NCBI GenBank assembly: GCA_036346405.1
Contig: CM070568.1
Span: 32,220,870 to 32,284,869 of the forward strand
Origin: Phyllostachys edulis
Taxonomy: Eukaryota > Streptophyta > Magnoliopsida > Poales > Poaceae
Reading direction: 5' to 3'
Length of the DNA stretch: 64,000 nucleotides
Every line of letters begins with the position of its first letter. Within the stretch, counting starts at the first letter, position 1. Positions 34,003 to 47,086 of this stretch are shown here, piece by piece. The notes under the pieces are model-generated. The model saw only the letters and a list, made by a program, of their open reading frames with translations, searched no databases and was not told the origin of the DNA. The position numbers and the translations under genes are program-made.

Positions 34003-35360
34003 AGGTCACCTGTCCCACCCGGAGTTTTTCTCGAGCAACTCGATTCACCCTCGGTGGTCGAGCATTCCGAAGATACAACTGATCCCCTGGAGGTCATACA
34101 GATCGATCCCGGTAGTGATTGGATGACATCGATCTACAATTATCTTCAGCCTAGCACACTTCCTAAAGATGATGTAGAGGCCGATCATACAGCTCAAAAA
34201 GTCAAATCATACACTCTGATCGAAAGTACCCTTTACAAACGGGGAGCTCACAGAGTGTTGATGAAATGCATTTCTCAAGCGAATGGTATTAAGTTATTAT
34301 CTGACATACATGGAGGAGTCTGTAGAGCACATCATTACTACAAAACTTTGGTCGGTAAAGCCTTTAGACAAGGATACTACTGGCTGACTACCCTCCATGA
34401 TGCAAAAGAGCTTATGACGAAGTGCGTACAATGTCAATTTTATAGTCAACAAGTACATCAGCCGGCACAAACTTTGCAAATAATACCTCTTTGTTGGCCT
34501 TTTGCAACCTGGGGACTAGACGTTCTGGGACCTTTCCCAAAGGCACCCGAGGGCTTTGAATTCCTTTTTGTAATGATTGATACATTTACGAAATGGATCG
34601 AAGCTGAGCCAGTAGTTAAAGTAACAACTGAAGCTGCCAAGAAATTTCTCATAAAAAATATGACCACACAATTTGGTATACCCAGTTCTATAATCACATA
34701 TAACGGTACCCAGTTCTCGAGCGAGAATTTTTAGGAATTCTATGAAGATCTAGGTATCCAGATACATTACGCTTATGTTGCTCACCCACAGAACAACGGA
34801 GCAGTCGAGCAAGCTAATGGCATAATAATACAAGGAGTGAAATGTTGAGTGTTCGACCAGTTAATAAAATGGTCAGGTGCTTAGGTTCAAGAACTTCCCT
34901 CGGTATTATGGTCCGTTCGAACCACGACCAGCCATGCGACTGGCAAAACACCATTTTTTTTTTGGTTTACGGTGTTGAAGCCATGCTTCCTTCGGAACAA
35001 AGAATCGGTTATGCTCGAGCTGATTGTTATAATGAGAACGATCAGACAAAATGACGACTCGACGACATCAATTTCCTTGAAGAGAGACGAAACCAAGCCC
35101 TTATACGATCGGCGATTTAACAACAAGCCATGAGAAGGTACTACAGTCGTAAGGTGCAACCTAGCAGCCTAGTTGTAGGTGATCTGATTCTCAGAAAAAT
35201 TTAGAGCCAGGCAAATCGTAACAAACTTTTGCCAAAATGGGAAGGTCCATACATTGTGATCGAAGTCACCAGACCTAGTTCAATATGACTAGCCATGTCA
35301 AATGGGTGTGCCATGTCTAATTCTCGGAATATTGATCAACTGCGTAAGTTCTATGTATAA
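34003..35360 (+). pseudogene. TAT integrase
   Basis: The zinc-binding part reads HGGVCRAHHYYKTLVGKAF, then CVQCQFYSQQ (HHCC). The catalytic core begins WGLDVLGPFPKAPEGFEF (first Asp present), continues to IITYNGTQFS, where the second Asp of the usual TDNGTQF is Tyr (codon 34699-34701), and ends HPQNNGAVEQANG with the Glu. A TAG after SSENF and frame changes after 34846 follow. The last recognisable piece, RNIDQLRKFYV, ends at the TAA 35358-35360, the usual pol end. The active-site change alone would abolish integration. Confidence 0.87.
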
Positions 35361-35665
35361 ATGTACTTTACATTATTTCAATTTCAATAAAGATGCATCA
35401 TTTCTTTATTTTCTGATGAGTGATGTTATTTATATTTCAATTGTCCATTGCTTGGTCACAAACTATTGTTGTCTACGATCATCGAAGAAGATCCATTGCT
35501 CTCCGACATCCTTCTAAAGGATATCTTTTAGTTATTGGCTTTGACATAGTTATCAAACACCATAAGGGTCCGTATCGTGATCGTCACAAAGATGGTTCTC
35601 ACAAATGACCACACACTCTTTTCTTAAAGAAGGAAACAAGTAAAAGGAGTATCATACAGACAAGT
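35361..35665 (+). other. TAT spacer after pol
   Basis: AT-rich, no gene recognised. It lies between the pol stop and the chromovirus insertion. The antisense gene of the TAT element should begin its 3' part here but is lost at the junction. Confidence 0.4.
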
Positions 35666-35957
35666 ACTTTGGACCCTTATTCAGCTTTGCTAATCGGGTT
35701 ACGGTTTTTGCTAATCCTTTGCTACCATATTGTGCCTTCCAAGCTCCACATACTCTTGATTAGAACAGGTCCCCTCTTGCAATCATACCCACGCTCGACA
35801 CGGTATCATGAACCAGCCATCGGCTGTACCACCTGCTGCATTGGTAAGAACACTTGTAAGAGTGTGGTAAGACGCTTGAGAGTGTGTGATTCCATCTTCC
35901 ATCACCTAGCAGTTGATAGGGATAATACCTTTGTGTTGTCTTTGTTTTCTACTAACC

Positions 35958-36644
35958 ATGGCAGGTGAGACATCTGATGAGCAAGAGTTTGTTTTTAAGA
36001 GAGAGCTTATGACGCTCTTGGATGAACAACGCACTACCATTAATGAGGACATCGATAGGAAGCTTCAAGCTACTACAGCTACATTGCAGTGCTCAATCAA
36101 CGATAGTATTGCAGCACTCACTACACGCCTTGAAAGAATGGTGAATCAGCCACCAAACAATGGACGCGAGTATGATCACGATGCAGCCCAAGATCTTGAG
36201 GTGGGAGATGATAATGAGAGGCGAAATCGTGACGCTGGCGCTGCTTTTGCCACTCAAGATGCATGTCAATGACACCGCCTACATCACAACCGCCACGGTA
36301 TGGGAGGTAATAATTTTCAATACCACAATGCTTGTGTTAATGATGACCCGTTTGCTAAAGTTAAATTTACCATACCATATTTTGTGAGTGCTTATGATGA
36401 TGAAACTTATCTAGATTGGGAGATGACAGTTGAACAAAAATTTAACGCCCATCTAGTTCCTGAAGTGCATAGAGTTAGACAAGCCACTAGTGAATTTGAA
36501 GATTTTGCTATCATTTGGTGGAATCAAGTAGTTAATTCTGGCTTAATACCTGATACATGGGATAGATTAAAGGTAGCTATGCATGCTAGATTTGTTCCTC
36601 CTGCTTTTAAACGTGATATGCGAAATTACAACACTTAGACCAAG
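35958..36644 (+). pseudogene. Chromovirus 1 gag, N-terminal part
   Basis: The ATG 35958 in ACCATGGCAGG starts MAGETSDEQEFVFKRELMTL. A shift near 36265 moves to the frame with MGGNNFQYHNA, VKFTIPYFVSAYDDETYLDW and EMTVEQKFNAHLVPEVHRVR, the gag domain also present in copy 2. Cut at 36649 by solo LTR E and continued at 41602. Confidence 0.87.
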
Positions 36645-37179
36645 GTAATTGTGGATATCATGGGGATATGTACATGATCTTAGCATGATGATCCAATTGG
36701 CAATGGCTTTGATGATTTGTCAAATCACGCGTTTTCAGCGAAGTTTTAAAGCTGTCAGAACAGGTGCGGTCAGACCGGCGTGTTGAGAGCGGTCAGACCG
36801 GCCTGGATCGGTCTGATCGGCCAGTGAACTGTGGTCTGACCGGACTTGTGCTGATTCTTCTGCCATCTTGGAAATTTGGCTTTGGGATAGGTAATGTTCA
36901 TGGGCTATAGTGCATATGTGTTGCATGATGCATGTTTTCACTAATGTGGGTCAAGTTGTGAAGAACTTGTTCCCGGAATCGATTTCTTTGTCTGTTGTTG
37001 TGCAGGACGCTTCTTGAAGGTCAATGACGGTCAACGGCGAGGATGATTAGGACTAAGCTTGGAGAGCTGAGGTCCAGAACGATCAAGGATGCCGGGTGAG
37101 GTCAATGGATTCAAGCATGTCGCAAATTGGACAAAGGTGACCGAACGGGCAGTTTGGTGCGACTGGTTGGATCAAGTAG

Positions 37180-37718
37180 TGTAACATCCCTATTTTCTGG
37201 GTTTTTTGAAAATTTTGAAAACTTTAAAAGTTAACCATTTGGTTTTATTAATTTGCCAAAGCTTAACTTGTAATTTAGAATCTTAAAAGCTATTTAATTT
37301 GAATTAATTAAAACTTCAACTAATTAAAGTTGGTTTAGTTGAGTTTTGTTGGATTTTAAAGTTGGTTTTTACTTTTGCCCTAAGTTAAAAATAATTATTT
37401 GCAAAAACTAAAAGCAAAAGTTAAGCTGAAAATATTTTTACTAAGTTCTAAATAATTCAAGAGATTTCTATGAATTTTTCTTGAATTTTTGGACGGCTTT
37501 AGCTATTTTCTAAAAAGGTTTTTACTTTTCTGGTATTTTCTAAAATAAAAAATCCTCAAAATCCCCCTTCTACTGTTTGGGCCGAATTTCTTCGACCCAT
37601 TCTCCCTCCCCCCCTCACGCGGCCCACATCAGCCCGCTTCCGCGCGCGCGCCGTGCCTTCTCCCTTGGTCACCGTCCGATGGGAATCTCATGGCTCATGA
37701 TCGCTGCGTCTTGCCGCT

Positions 37719-37750
<32 letters not shown>

Positions 37751-40342
37751 TGCTTATCACCGCCTATCACGCCGCCTTCGCCTCTGGACATCTTCAACCT
37801 CCGTCGCACTTTGCCAAGGCCGCCTCGCCTCGAACCACGGCTCCGCCGCTTCATCACCATGTCCTAGCAGCCTACCCGTGCCCCATCCGGTTCAGGCCGC
37901 CATCCGCTATGCCAGACCAGGCGCCTCGCGCTTTCCCTCTTCTCCGTGTGGTCAAGCCGGCACCCGTCGTCTGCCATTAATGGCCGACAACCTCTCCTCC
38001 TCCTCCTCCTCCTCCTCCGGGTCTCCCCGAGTCCTATAAATGTGAGCATCGGACGCGCCTCCCTCTCCTCTCTCTTTCCCCTCATCCCACTTCCCCTCTC
38101 TCCCTCCGAGCTCGCCGTATTTTGAGCTCCAACCACCGCCGCCGAGCTTTGCTCTGCCGCACCCACCGCCGTCGTCAAGCCTCCTCCGGCACCGTCGACC
38201 TCGCCACCGCCACCTCCTCGTCGCGGCGCACTCGGTGCGCGCACTCACTCCTCCCGGAGGCCACCAGAGCCCTGCCACCGCCTTCAACCACCGCCGCTGC
38301 CGCTTTTTCTCCTCGCTGGCGACCCTCCCGTGCCGCCGCGTCATCAAGACCTCGCGCACCCAACTCCCCGTGAGCTCCTCTTCAGCAGTGTCCTCGCGTC
38401 GGCCACTGCGGACGCCAATCGCCGGCGACCATCGGCCGAAGCGCCGCTGCTCGGGTCCGACGTGGTCGCCACCGTGGCGCCCGTCGGTGCCACTCAGCCT
38501 TTTTGTCGACGTGGATGCCTCGTCAAGCAAGCCTGCGTGGATTTTCCTGGTTTTCTTTAGAAAAATAAATCGGAAAATCAGGAAAATCTCTATTTCATCA
38601 TTTTATGCAATTCCAAACTTCCGGAGGCCATAACTTCCTCATTCAAACTCCGATTCGAGTGATTCAAATTTCTAAATTCATCTAAATTCTTTATCTTCCT
38701 ATTAGTATTTATTTGGTAATTATTTGAATTCTATTTGGGGTTGTTTTATTTATTTAGCTTTGTTCGCGTGTAGATTAGGTGTTTTGGACTTAATTTGCGT
38801 AATTCGACGACCAAAGCACCTCTACTCTTCAACCAAGGCAAGTCGTAGACCTTTGATCATATTGAACACATCTTTATAAAACTATATTGTTTGATATAAA
38901 CATGCATTGCTAATTTTATAATAAACAGTTTCGGGAATTAGTTAATTACCTAATTGCCATTATGCCTCCTTGATAATTTGTGAATGACATGTATCCTTGA
39001 ATGATATAATCCTTGGACACCCTAGGATGGTTAATTATTAGTTGGACATTATTGCAATACCAACATGGGTACCGTTTTATGCTTAGCCAATGCTTTGGTT
39101 ATATGATAGGTTCATGATCACTTACTCAAGAATGATTGAATTTGTCTAAAGGAATTATGGAACCGTGGCGGAGCCACTATTGATAAAAGATGTTGTGCCA
39201 TGGCAAGGGTTGTCATTTGACCGGGTTGAACGAAATTGATTTATGCTCGGACGAGTGGGCGGTGGAAAAGGTGGGTGCGGAAGCACATTTGGAATGCGGA
39301 AACGTCTCGTCTGAGCAGCCAACTAAGGACTTAACCTTGAACCTTTGATCTGGTCCTTAACCGTACAGCCACATGTCTAGACTGGGATAGACCTGGTCGA
39401 CTAATTAGCAATGTTTTGGTTCGTATTTGTCAAGGGTTGATAAGCGGCGCAAGAGGGGGCCCAGAATAGCGAAACCTCAGCGGGCAGATCCGAGTTAAAA
39501 TAGAGCTTTATAAAAGCCTTGTCACGTACTCTAAACTGCTTACTTAAGGTAGTGAGTGGTGGCATAGATATATGCTGAACAAACTAGAGAATTCGTGTCT
39601 TGTGGGTCAAGCTGTACAACCTCTGCAGAGTGTAAAACTATTCGAATAGCTGTGTCCCCGGTTATGGACATGCCTAGTGATTTCACGCAAGGGGTAGACT
39701 TTTGTCAAAAATGTTGGAATGGGTTGGTCGAATCTTGTAGATGGTTGATGGTTGGGAAGTGAACAGGGTGTTCACTAGTTGTTTCAAAGAAAATTGATTA
39801 CTTATGTATTAATCTTTTAAATTGTGCTTTGCAATCTACTTACTGTATTTACTGTCAAATTTGCTTTCTGCAAAATAGCCATAAAGCTATCCTTGTCAAA
39901 CCCTGCACAAATATTACTTGCATACATTTCTCTGCGACTTGCTAAGTACATTCAAAGTACTCACGGCTTTACCCCCTCTGGTTGATCAGTCACTGAAGAA
40001 GAACCTAGAAGCAACGAGTTCTACGAGGAAGACTACTTTGAAGACTATGCGAATTAGGCCGCGTCCTCCACTCGATTGCCTGTGGGCATATTGGGCGATC
40101 TCCACCAGGTGTTTGGTTTCCGCTGCAAGCTTTCTTTTGTTGCTAAGCCCTGCATGGCAAACATTGTAAGACTTGACCATAAGGTCCTTTTGCTAAATAA
40201 TATTAATTTGTCTGCTTCATCTCTAGTTTGGTTGTGTGGATATGATTACACCAATGTTGCAACTGTGTGAGCTAGCTACTGATCATGGGACTAGTTCATA
40301 ATACACAGAGGGTCCTGAGGTTGCATACTCGGGGTCCCGACA
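37180..40342 (+). repeat. Solo LTR B (large gypsy-type), nested in LTR E
   Basis: TGTAACATCCC to GGGTCCCGACA, 3,163 bp, same termini as LTR A. Flanks AGTAG (37175-37179) and AGCGG (40343-40347) are a decayed 5-bp duplication (two transitions). LTR F shows the uninterrupted target GGATCAAGCGGCACG. It contains a (CT)n run (37722-37750), (TCC)n and the three-hairpin module. Confidence 0.88.
39539..39961 (+). other. Three-hairpin covarying module, copy B
   Basis: Hairpin 1 CTTAC-TTAAGGTA-GTGAG (39539-39556); CTCTGCAGAG (39621-39630); CTATTCGAATAG (39638-39649); hairpin 2, 7-bp stem with loop CCGGTTAT (39651-39672); hairpin 3 AGTAC-ATTCAAA-GTACT (39945-39961). Confidence 0.7.
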
Positions 40343-40696
40343 AGCGGCACGGGAGTCGGTGCAAGTGCCATGGCGGATTCGGCGGGAGCCAGACGGGAGA
40401 GACTTGCCGACATGATGAGAGCCGTTGATCAACCTACACGTGGCGAAGCAAGCGAGTGCTTCACCAAGATTGGACTTGGTCTTCGGAGAAAGATCAAGAA
40501 GGGGCATTTTGGTAATTTCACCAAATACCGCCTTGGTGACCTTGGGTAAACCCGCGGCACAAAACGGTGCGTTGGAGAAGCGGATTAGGTCAAGACAAGT
40601 GAAGACGACGCTTTAAAATGAATGCATGTGTGACCTGTTTGTGTTGGGCCTTAACGGGAGCCCATTAGGGTTAACTCTTCTAGAAGCTAGGCCTCA

Positions 40697-40706
40697 CTAT
40701 AAATAG
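40697..40706 (+). promoter_or_regulatory. TATA box in solo LTR E
   Basis: CTATAAATAG, in the part of LTR E to the right of B. LTR F has the weaker TACAAATAGA at the same place. Confidence 0.55.
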
Positions 40707-41606
40707 AAGGGGGTGTTGTCAAACAGCCTCCAAGCACTTCATTTGCAAAACCCTAGTTTGTCTCAGGGCTTAGAGAGGAAAGGAGAGGCTTAGGGTTTTA
40801 GAGAGATGAGTTGAGTGAGTGCTCATGGATTGAGCTCTTGTCCTCCTTGAGGGAGTAGCTGTAACCAGCAACAATCGTGAATCAATCTATGGATGATTAT
40901 TCAAAGATAAGTCTTCTTGTGTTCTTCCTTCTCATTTGATGAATTTGGGTGTTTGTTTGATCCAATGGGTTTCTAGTGGTTTCTTGCCCCCATCTACCTT
41001 GCTGTGACATGTGGGAATACATCTAGGATCATCTTGATCATCAATCTCCCACGAGCAAGTTTTGGATCAAGTTTTTCGTTTTTGCTCGGTTTTGAACCCT
41101 CCTTCGTTAAAACAGAAAAAGGTCAAAACTTTGACGTGGATCTACTCGATCTTCACTTAGAATAGGTTCCAGATATCCTTAGGAAGGTGTGTTCCAAGTT
41201 TGGTCAAGTTTGGCCGTGTAGATCAAAAGTTTGATCAATTTTCGTTTTGGAACCCAAGCTGTCTGTGTTGTTCATCGTCAGGGCGGTCAGACCGAATTTT
41301 ATACGCCGGTTAGTCCGGATCCCAGTCAGACCGCGCCTAAGCCGTCGGTCAGTTCACACCTCGGCCAGACCGAGCTTTGAACTTTGGTCAGACCGGCCCG
41401 AGGGATTAAGCTCTTGAGTTTTGGTTTTTTTTTTTTTGCTTTGGGGGTTGATTGGACTCAGCACAAGGCTTTCACTATGTGTATATACCTATCTTCTTAG
41501 CTTTCGTAGCTATTGGAGAAAAGTTCATGTTGAATCTAATTAAGGTGAAATTTGAGCGAGCGTCTATTCACCCCCCCTCTAGGCGCATATGCGATCCTAC
41601 AGTAAT

Positions 41607-43048
41607 AGATCTGTCGAGGAATATTATCAAGAACTACAAATAGGCATGCTGCGTTGTAATGTTGTTGAGGATGAGGAGGATAAGATGGTTTGCTTTTATG
41701 GGGGCTTAAGGCGTGAAATTCAGGACATAGTTAATTACAAAGAGTATAATGATATCAATAGGTTGTTCCAGCTTGCTTGTTTGGCAGAAAAGGAATTGCA
41801 GGGTAGGCAACAAAGAACATGGAGCAACTTTGGAAGTACGTCTACATCAAGATTGACACTGAGGCAAGCCAAGAAAGCCCCACCTCCAGTTTTTCGGTCT
41901 GCTGCCCCCTTCGTGAGTAGGGCGTGTTCAGTAGCACCGCCACCACCGTCACGCGCACTCGAGACGAGCAAATCTACTAGTGTGGAGGCACCAGTGCAGA
42001 GCACTTCATCGGTTGCTTCCACGGGTCGTACGATGGGGATTGTGTGCCACCATTGGGCCATGTCATGAAAGATTGCCCAAGTCAGCGAGCGTACATTGCG
42101 ACAGAAGACGGTGGCTATGTAAGTGCTAGTGATCTTGAGGATGAATATGCTCTTGTAGCTAACCTTGTAGGTAATGATGATGATCATGAGGCAAATAGCG
42201 ATGGTGAGGAAATTTTATGTGCCACCGCTACAGAGAATTATAGGACCATAATGGTGCAGCGAGTATTGAGCACTCAACGGGATCAAGCGGAGAAGCTACA
42301 GTGCCATAATTTGTTTCAGATGTTCCTCATCGTTAAGGATTGCCGTATTCGTGTCATAATTGATGGCGGGAGCTGTAATAACTTGGTGAATTTAGGTTTG
42401 ATCATGAAGCTTGGCTTGACCACACGTGCACATCCTCACTTGTACCACATTCAGTGGTTCAACAATAGCAGTAAGGTGAAGGTAACACAATCTGCGAGAG
42501 TGCATTATTTCATTGGTTCCTATCATGATGTTGTTGATTTTGACGTAGTGCCTATGCAAGCCTGCTCACTTTTATTAGGTCGTCCATGGGAATTTGATAC
42601 CGACACAACTCATCATGGTAGAAGTAATAAGTACTATCTTATGCGCATAGGAAAGAAAATAATTTTGCTAGCTTTGACACCTGCTAAAATTGTGAAATGT
42701 GATAAAGAGATAGCTGAAAATGAGAGGAAAGAACATGAACATGAATATGAAAATCGGCAAGTAGTGAAGAACGTTTTCCCTCCTAAGAAAGAGAAGTTGG
42801 CTCCTAGTTCTAGGACTGAGGGAATTAAATTAAATGGTTGTATCATGCTTGCAACCAAATCTGATTTTGCTGAAATTTTTTATAATGATATGCCATGCTA
42901 TGCTTTGATATGCAAAGATGCTTTATTTTCACTTGATGATATATCTAGCTCTTTGCCGTCTGCTGTCACTAACCTTTTGCAGGCATATGAGGATTTGTTT
43001 CCAGCTGAGATACCCCTGGGACTGCCACCTATTAGAGGGATTGAATAA
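41607..43048 (+). pseudogene. Chromovirus 1 gag end and protease
   Basis: Resumes at RSVEEYYQELQIGMLRCNVVE and FYGGLRREIQDIVNYKEY, conserved in copy 2. A frame shift around 42045 destroys the CCHC knuckle (GHVMKDCPSQRA remains). Then a long frame to 43048 contains VIIDGGSCNNLVNLGL with the retropepsin Asp at 42362-42364 (DGGS form), YHIQWFNNSSKVKVTQ, DVVPMQACSLLLGRPWEFD and the linker to RT ending LPPIRGIE. Confidence 0.87.
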
Positions 43049-45336
43049 CAAATTGACTTAATTCTGGGAGTGACTTTGCCAAACCGTGCAGCGTATAGGA
43101 CCAATCCGGAGGAGACTAAGAAAATTCAGCGACAAATCCAAGATCTTTTGGACCGAGGGTACGTACGGGAAAGCCTTAGTCCTTGTGTTGTTCCTGTTCT
43201 TTTGGTTCCTAAGAAAGACGGTAGTTGGCATATGTGTGTTGACTGTAGAGCCATTAATAATATCACAATACGGTATCGTCATCCTATTCCTAGGTTAGAT
43301 GACATGCTTGATGAGTTGAGTGGTTCTATTTTTTTCACAAAGATTGACTTGCGTAGTGGGTGCCACCAGATTAGAATGAAAACGACATTTAAAACTAAGT
43401 TCGGGTTATATGAGTGGTTAATTATGCCTTTTGGTTTAACTAATGCACCTTGCACTTTCATATGTTTGATGAACGAAGTTTTGCGTGCCTTCATTGGAAA
43501 ATTTGTGGTGGTTTATTTTGATGATATTCTGATCTATAGCAAGTCATATGAAGAACACCTGGATTATTTACGTGTTGTTTTTAATGCTTTGAGAGATGCA
43601 CGTTTGTTTGGTAACCTTGAAAAGCGCACCTTTTGCACGGATCGAGTCTCTTTTCTTGGTTATGTTGTTACTCCATAGGGAATAGAGGTGGATGAAGCGA
43701 AAATTGAAGCCATAAGGAGTTGGCCGACCCCTGAGACTGTTACATAGGTGAGAAGCTTTCATGGTCTTGCAAGGTTCTATTAGTGTTTTGTTAGAGATTT
43801 CAGCACCATTGCTGCCCCACTGAATGAGTTGACAAAGAAAGGAGTGCCCTTCAAATGGGGGCCAGCGCAAGAGAATGCATTCAACTTGTTGAAAGAGAAA
43901 CTCACCCACGCCCCACTACTCCAACTTCCGGATTTTGGTAAAACTTTTGAGTTAGAGTGCGACGCTAGCAGAATTGGGATTGGAGGCATGCTGATTCAAA
44001 AAGGTAAGCCGGTTGCATATTTTAGCGAGAAATTAAATGGACCAAGTCTGAATTATTCTACTTACGATAAGGAATTGTATGTTTTAGTTCATGTGCTTGA
44101 AACTTGGCAACATTATTTATGGCCCAGAGAATTTGTTATCAATTTTGACCATGAATCGCTGAAACATATTAGAAGTCAAGCTAAACTAAATAAACAACAT
44201 GCTAAATGGGTAGAATTTATTGAGTCGTTTCCATACATCATAAAACATAAGAAAGGTAAGGACAATGTGATTGTTGATGCGCTGTTTAGACGCTATATCA
44301 TGTTATCTCAACTTGATCATAAGATTTTTGGTTTGGAAACGATAAAGGAATTATATGCTGCTGATTTTGACTTTAAAGAAGTGCTTGATAATTGTAAGGA
44401 TGGAAAAACCTGGAATAAGTATGTGTTAAATGACGGTTTGATTTATCGTACTAACAAGCTATGTGTTCCAGCTAGCTCCATTCGCCTTTTATTGTTGCAG
44501 GAGGCACATGGAGGAAAATTGATGGCGCATTTTGGAGCAAAGAAGACTGAAGATGTGTTGTCCGCCCATTTCTTTTGGCCAAAGATGAGACGCGACGTCG
44601 AGCGCTATGTGGCTCGCTGCACTACATGCAACAAAGCTAAGTCCCGTCTCAATTCATATGGACTTTATATGCCTCTTCCTATCCCTAGTGCACCATGGGA
44701 GGATATATCTATGGAATTTGTTTTAGGATTGCCTAGGACAAAGAAGGGGAGAGATAGTATTTTTTTGGTTGTGGATCGTTTTTCTAAAATGGCACACTTT
44801 ATACCTTGTCACAAGAGTGATGATGCTACAAATATAGCTGATTTGTTTTTAGGGAGATTATTTGCTTACATGGGGTACCTAATACCATTGTTTCGGATCG
44901 TGATGCGAAATTTTTGAGCCACTTTTGGAGGTCACTTTGGAACAAGATGGGGACAAAGCTGGTATTTTCTACTGCATGTCATCCCCAAACAGACGGACAA
45001 ACTGAAGTTGTGAACCGCACCTTGTCTGCAATGCTGCGGGCTGTTCTAAATAAGAATTTGAAGATGTGGGAAGAGTGTTTACTGCACGTTGAGTTTGCTT
45101 ATAACAGGGCGGTACACTCTACCACCAAGATAAGTCCATTTCAGGTAGTGTATGGGTTTAATCCTCGTGCTCCAATTGATATTTTGCCCTGTCCTACTTC
45201 TAAAAAATTGAATTTAGATGCTAAAACGCGTGCTGTATTAATTCTAAAAATATACAAAACTATTAAAGAGAACATTGAAAACATGACCGAGAAGTATAGA
45301 ATTGCTAGCAACCATGGTAGGAAACATTTATCTTTG
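43049..45336 (+). pseudogene. Chromovirus 1 RT, RNase H and integrase
   Basis: RT: RTNPEETKKIQRQIQDLLDR, VLLVPKKDGSWHMCVDCRAI, a 6-codon gap at QIRMKTTFK where the family has more residues, and YFDDILIYSK (43514-43525). A TAG at 43676 and another near 43745 break it. RNase H: FELECDASRIGIGGML to DNVIVDALFRR. Integrase: HGGKLMAHFGAKKTEDVL, CTTCNKAKS; the first catalytic Asp is Glu (MEFVLGLP, 44714-44716); a frame shift near 44865 precedes VSDRDAKF; HPQTDGQTEVVNRTLS keeps the Glu. Solo LTR F interrupts at 45337. Confidence 0.9.
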
Positions 45337-47086
45337 TGTGGATATCATGGGGATATGTGCATGATCTTAGGATGATGATACAATAGGCAATGGCATTTGC
45401 GGTTTGTTGTTTCAAGCGTTTTCGGCATAGTTTCTGTTCTGTCAGGCCACTAGCGGTCAGACCGGCATTTTGGGCAGTCACATCGGCCATACCTCGAGTG
45501 TTTTTCTGGTTCAGTCTCAGGGGCCGTCAAACCGGCCAGAACGGCGGTCTGACCGATTTTGACTTGTCTTCGTCGCCATGTTGGCGATGCGTGTTAGGTT
45601 AGCCTAAAGACATGGGCTTTAGTGCATATGTGTTTCATATTGCATGTTTTGGCTAACGTGGGTCAAGTTGTGAAGAACTTGTTCCCGGATTCGTGTTTGC
45701 TTGTCTATTGCTGTGCAGGTGGCTTGGAGGTCAACGACGGTCAACGGTGAGGAGGATTGGGACTAAGCTTGGAGAGCTGAGGTCTAGAACGATCATGGAT
45801 GCTGGGTGAGGTCGAGTGACTCAAGCATAGCGCAGAATGGATGAAGATGACCGAACGGCGCGCTCGGCGATGGTTGGATCAAGCGGCACGACGGGTCGGT
45901 GCAAGTGTTTTGGTGGTTCCGGGATCCGGACGAGAGACTTGCCGACATGATGAGAGCCGCTGATCAACTCCACACGTGGCATAAGCAAAGCGATTGCTTC
46001 TACAGGATTGGACTTGGTCTTTGGAGAAAGATCAAGAAGGGGTATTTTGGTAATTTTACCAAATACTGCCTTTGTGACCTTGGGCTAAACCGCGGCGCAA
46101 GACGGTGCGTCAAGAAGTGGATTAGGTCAAGTGAAGATGAAGATGGCGCTTTAAGATGCGTGCGTGTGTCTCGTTTGTGTTGGGCCTTAACGGGAGTCCA
46201 TTAGGGTTAATTCTTCTAGAAGCTAAGCCTCTAGTACAAATAGAGAAGGGGCTATTCACAGCAGCCTCAAGCACTTCATTTGGGTAAACCCTAGTTTGTC
46301 TTAGGGCTTAGGGAGAAAGAGAAGAGGCTTAGGGATCTAGGGAGATGAGTTGAGTTGTGTGCTCATGGATTGAGCTTTGTCCTCCATGGATGGAGTGGCT
46401 ATAAACTCTCTCAACCTCAGATCAATCTATGGATGATTCCTCAAGTTGAGTACTCTTTGTGTTCTTCCTCCTTATTTGGTGATTTTGAGTCCATCTTTGA
46501 TCCTTTGGTTTTTGGTTGGTTTCGTGCCCTCTTCTACCTTGCTGTGATATGTGGGAACATATCTAAGATCACCTAGATCATCAATCTCCCACGAGCAAGG
46601 TTTTGATCAAGTTTTCGTTTTTGCCCGGTTTTGAACCTTCCTTCGGTAGAATGGAAAAAGGTCGAAATTTTGACGTGGGTCTACTCAATCTCTACTTGGA
46701 ATAGGTTCCTAATATCCTTAGGAAGGTGTGTTCCAAATTTGGTCGAAGTTGGCCGTGTAGATCAAAAGTTAGACCGATTTTTGTTTTGTTTTCAGGCTAT
46801 CAACAAGAAAGCTTCGTCGGGTTCGGTCGAGATCGAATTTTGATGCCTGGTCGATCAAGACTCTGCCCGACCGCCCATTACACGCCGATCTAACCGCTCT
46901 TTTAGGGTTTGGCTCTATTGGTTCTTTGCTTTGGGGATTTTGGTTCGAGTTCAACACAAGTCTTCTGCTATTGATCCTCATAGCTCTCATAGCTATTGGG
47001 GTGAATCTGGTGTTGAATCTAAACGAGGTGAAAATTAGGTGAGCTCCTATTCACCCCCCCCCTCTAGTCGCCTGTCCGGTCCTACA
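45337..47086 (+). repeat. Solo LTR F
   Basis: TGTGGATATCATGGGG to CCTGTCCGGTCCTACA, 1,750 bp, perfect duplication CTTTG (45332-45336, 47087-47091). Same family as LTR E. The integrase frame reads on across it. Confidence 0.92.

Larger units (their letters stand above)
36650..41601 (+). repeat. Solo LTR E, containing solo LTR B
   Basis: TGTGGATATCATGGGG to GCGATCCTACA with perfect duplication GTAAT (36645-36649, 41602-41606). Without LTR B it is about 1.78 kb and matches LTR F (45337-47086) along its length. A TATA box (CTATAAATAG, 40697-40706) supports plus orientation. Clusters of GGTCAGACCG-type palindromes lie near both ends (36760-36845, 41280-41400). Type (gypsy or copia) not determined. 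Confidence 0.9.
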
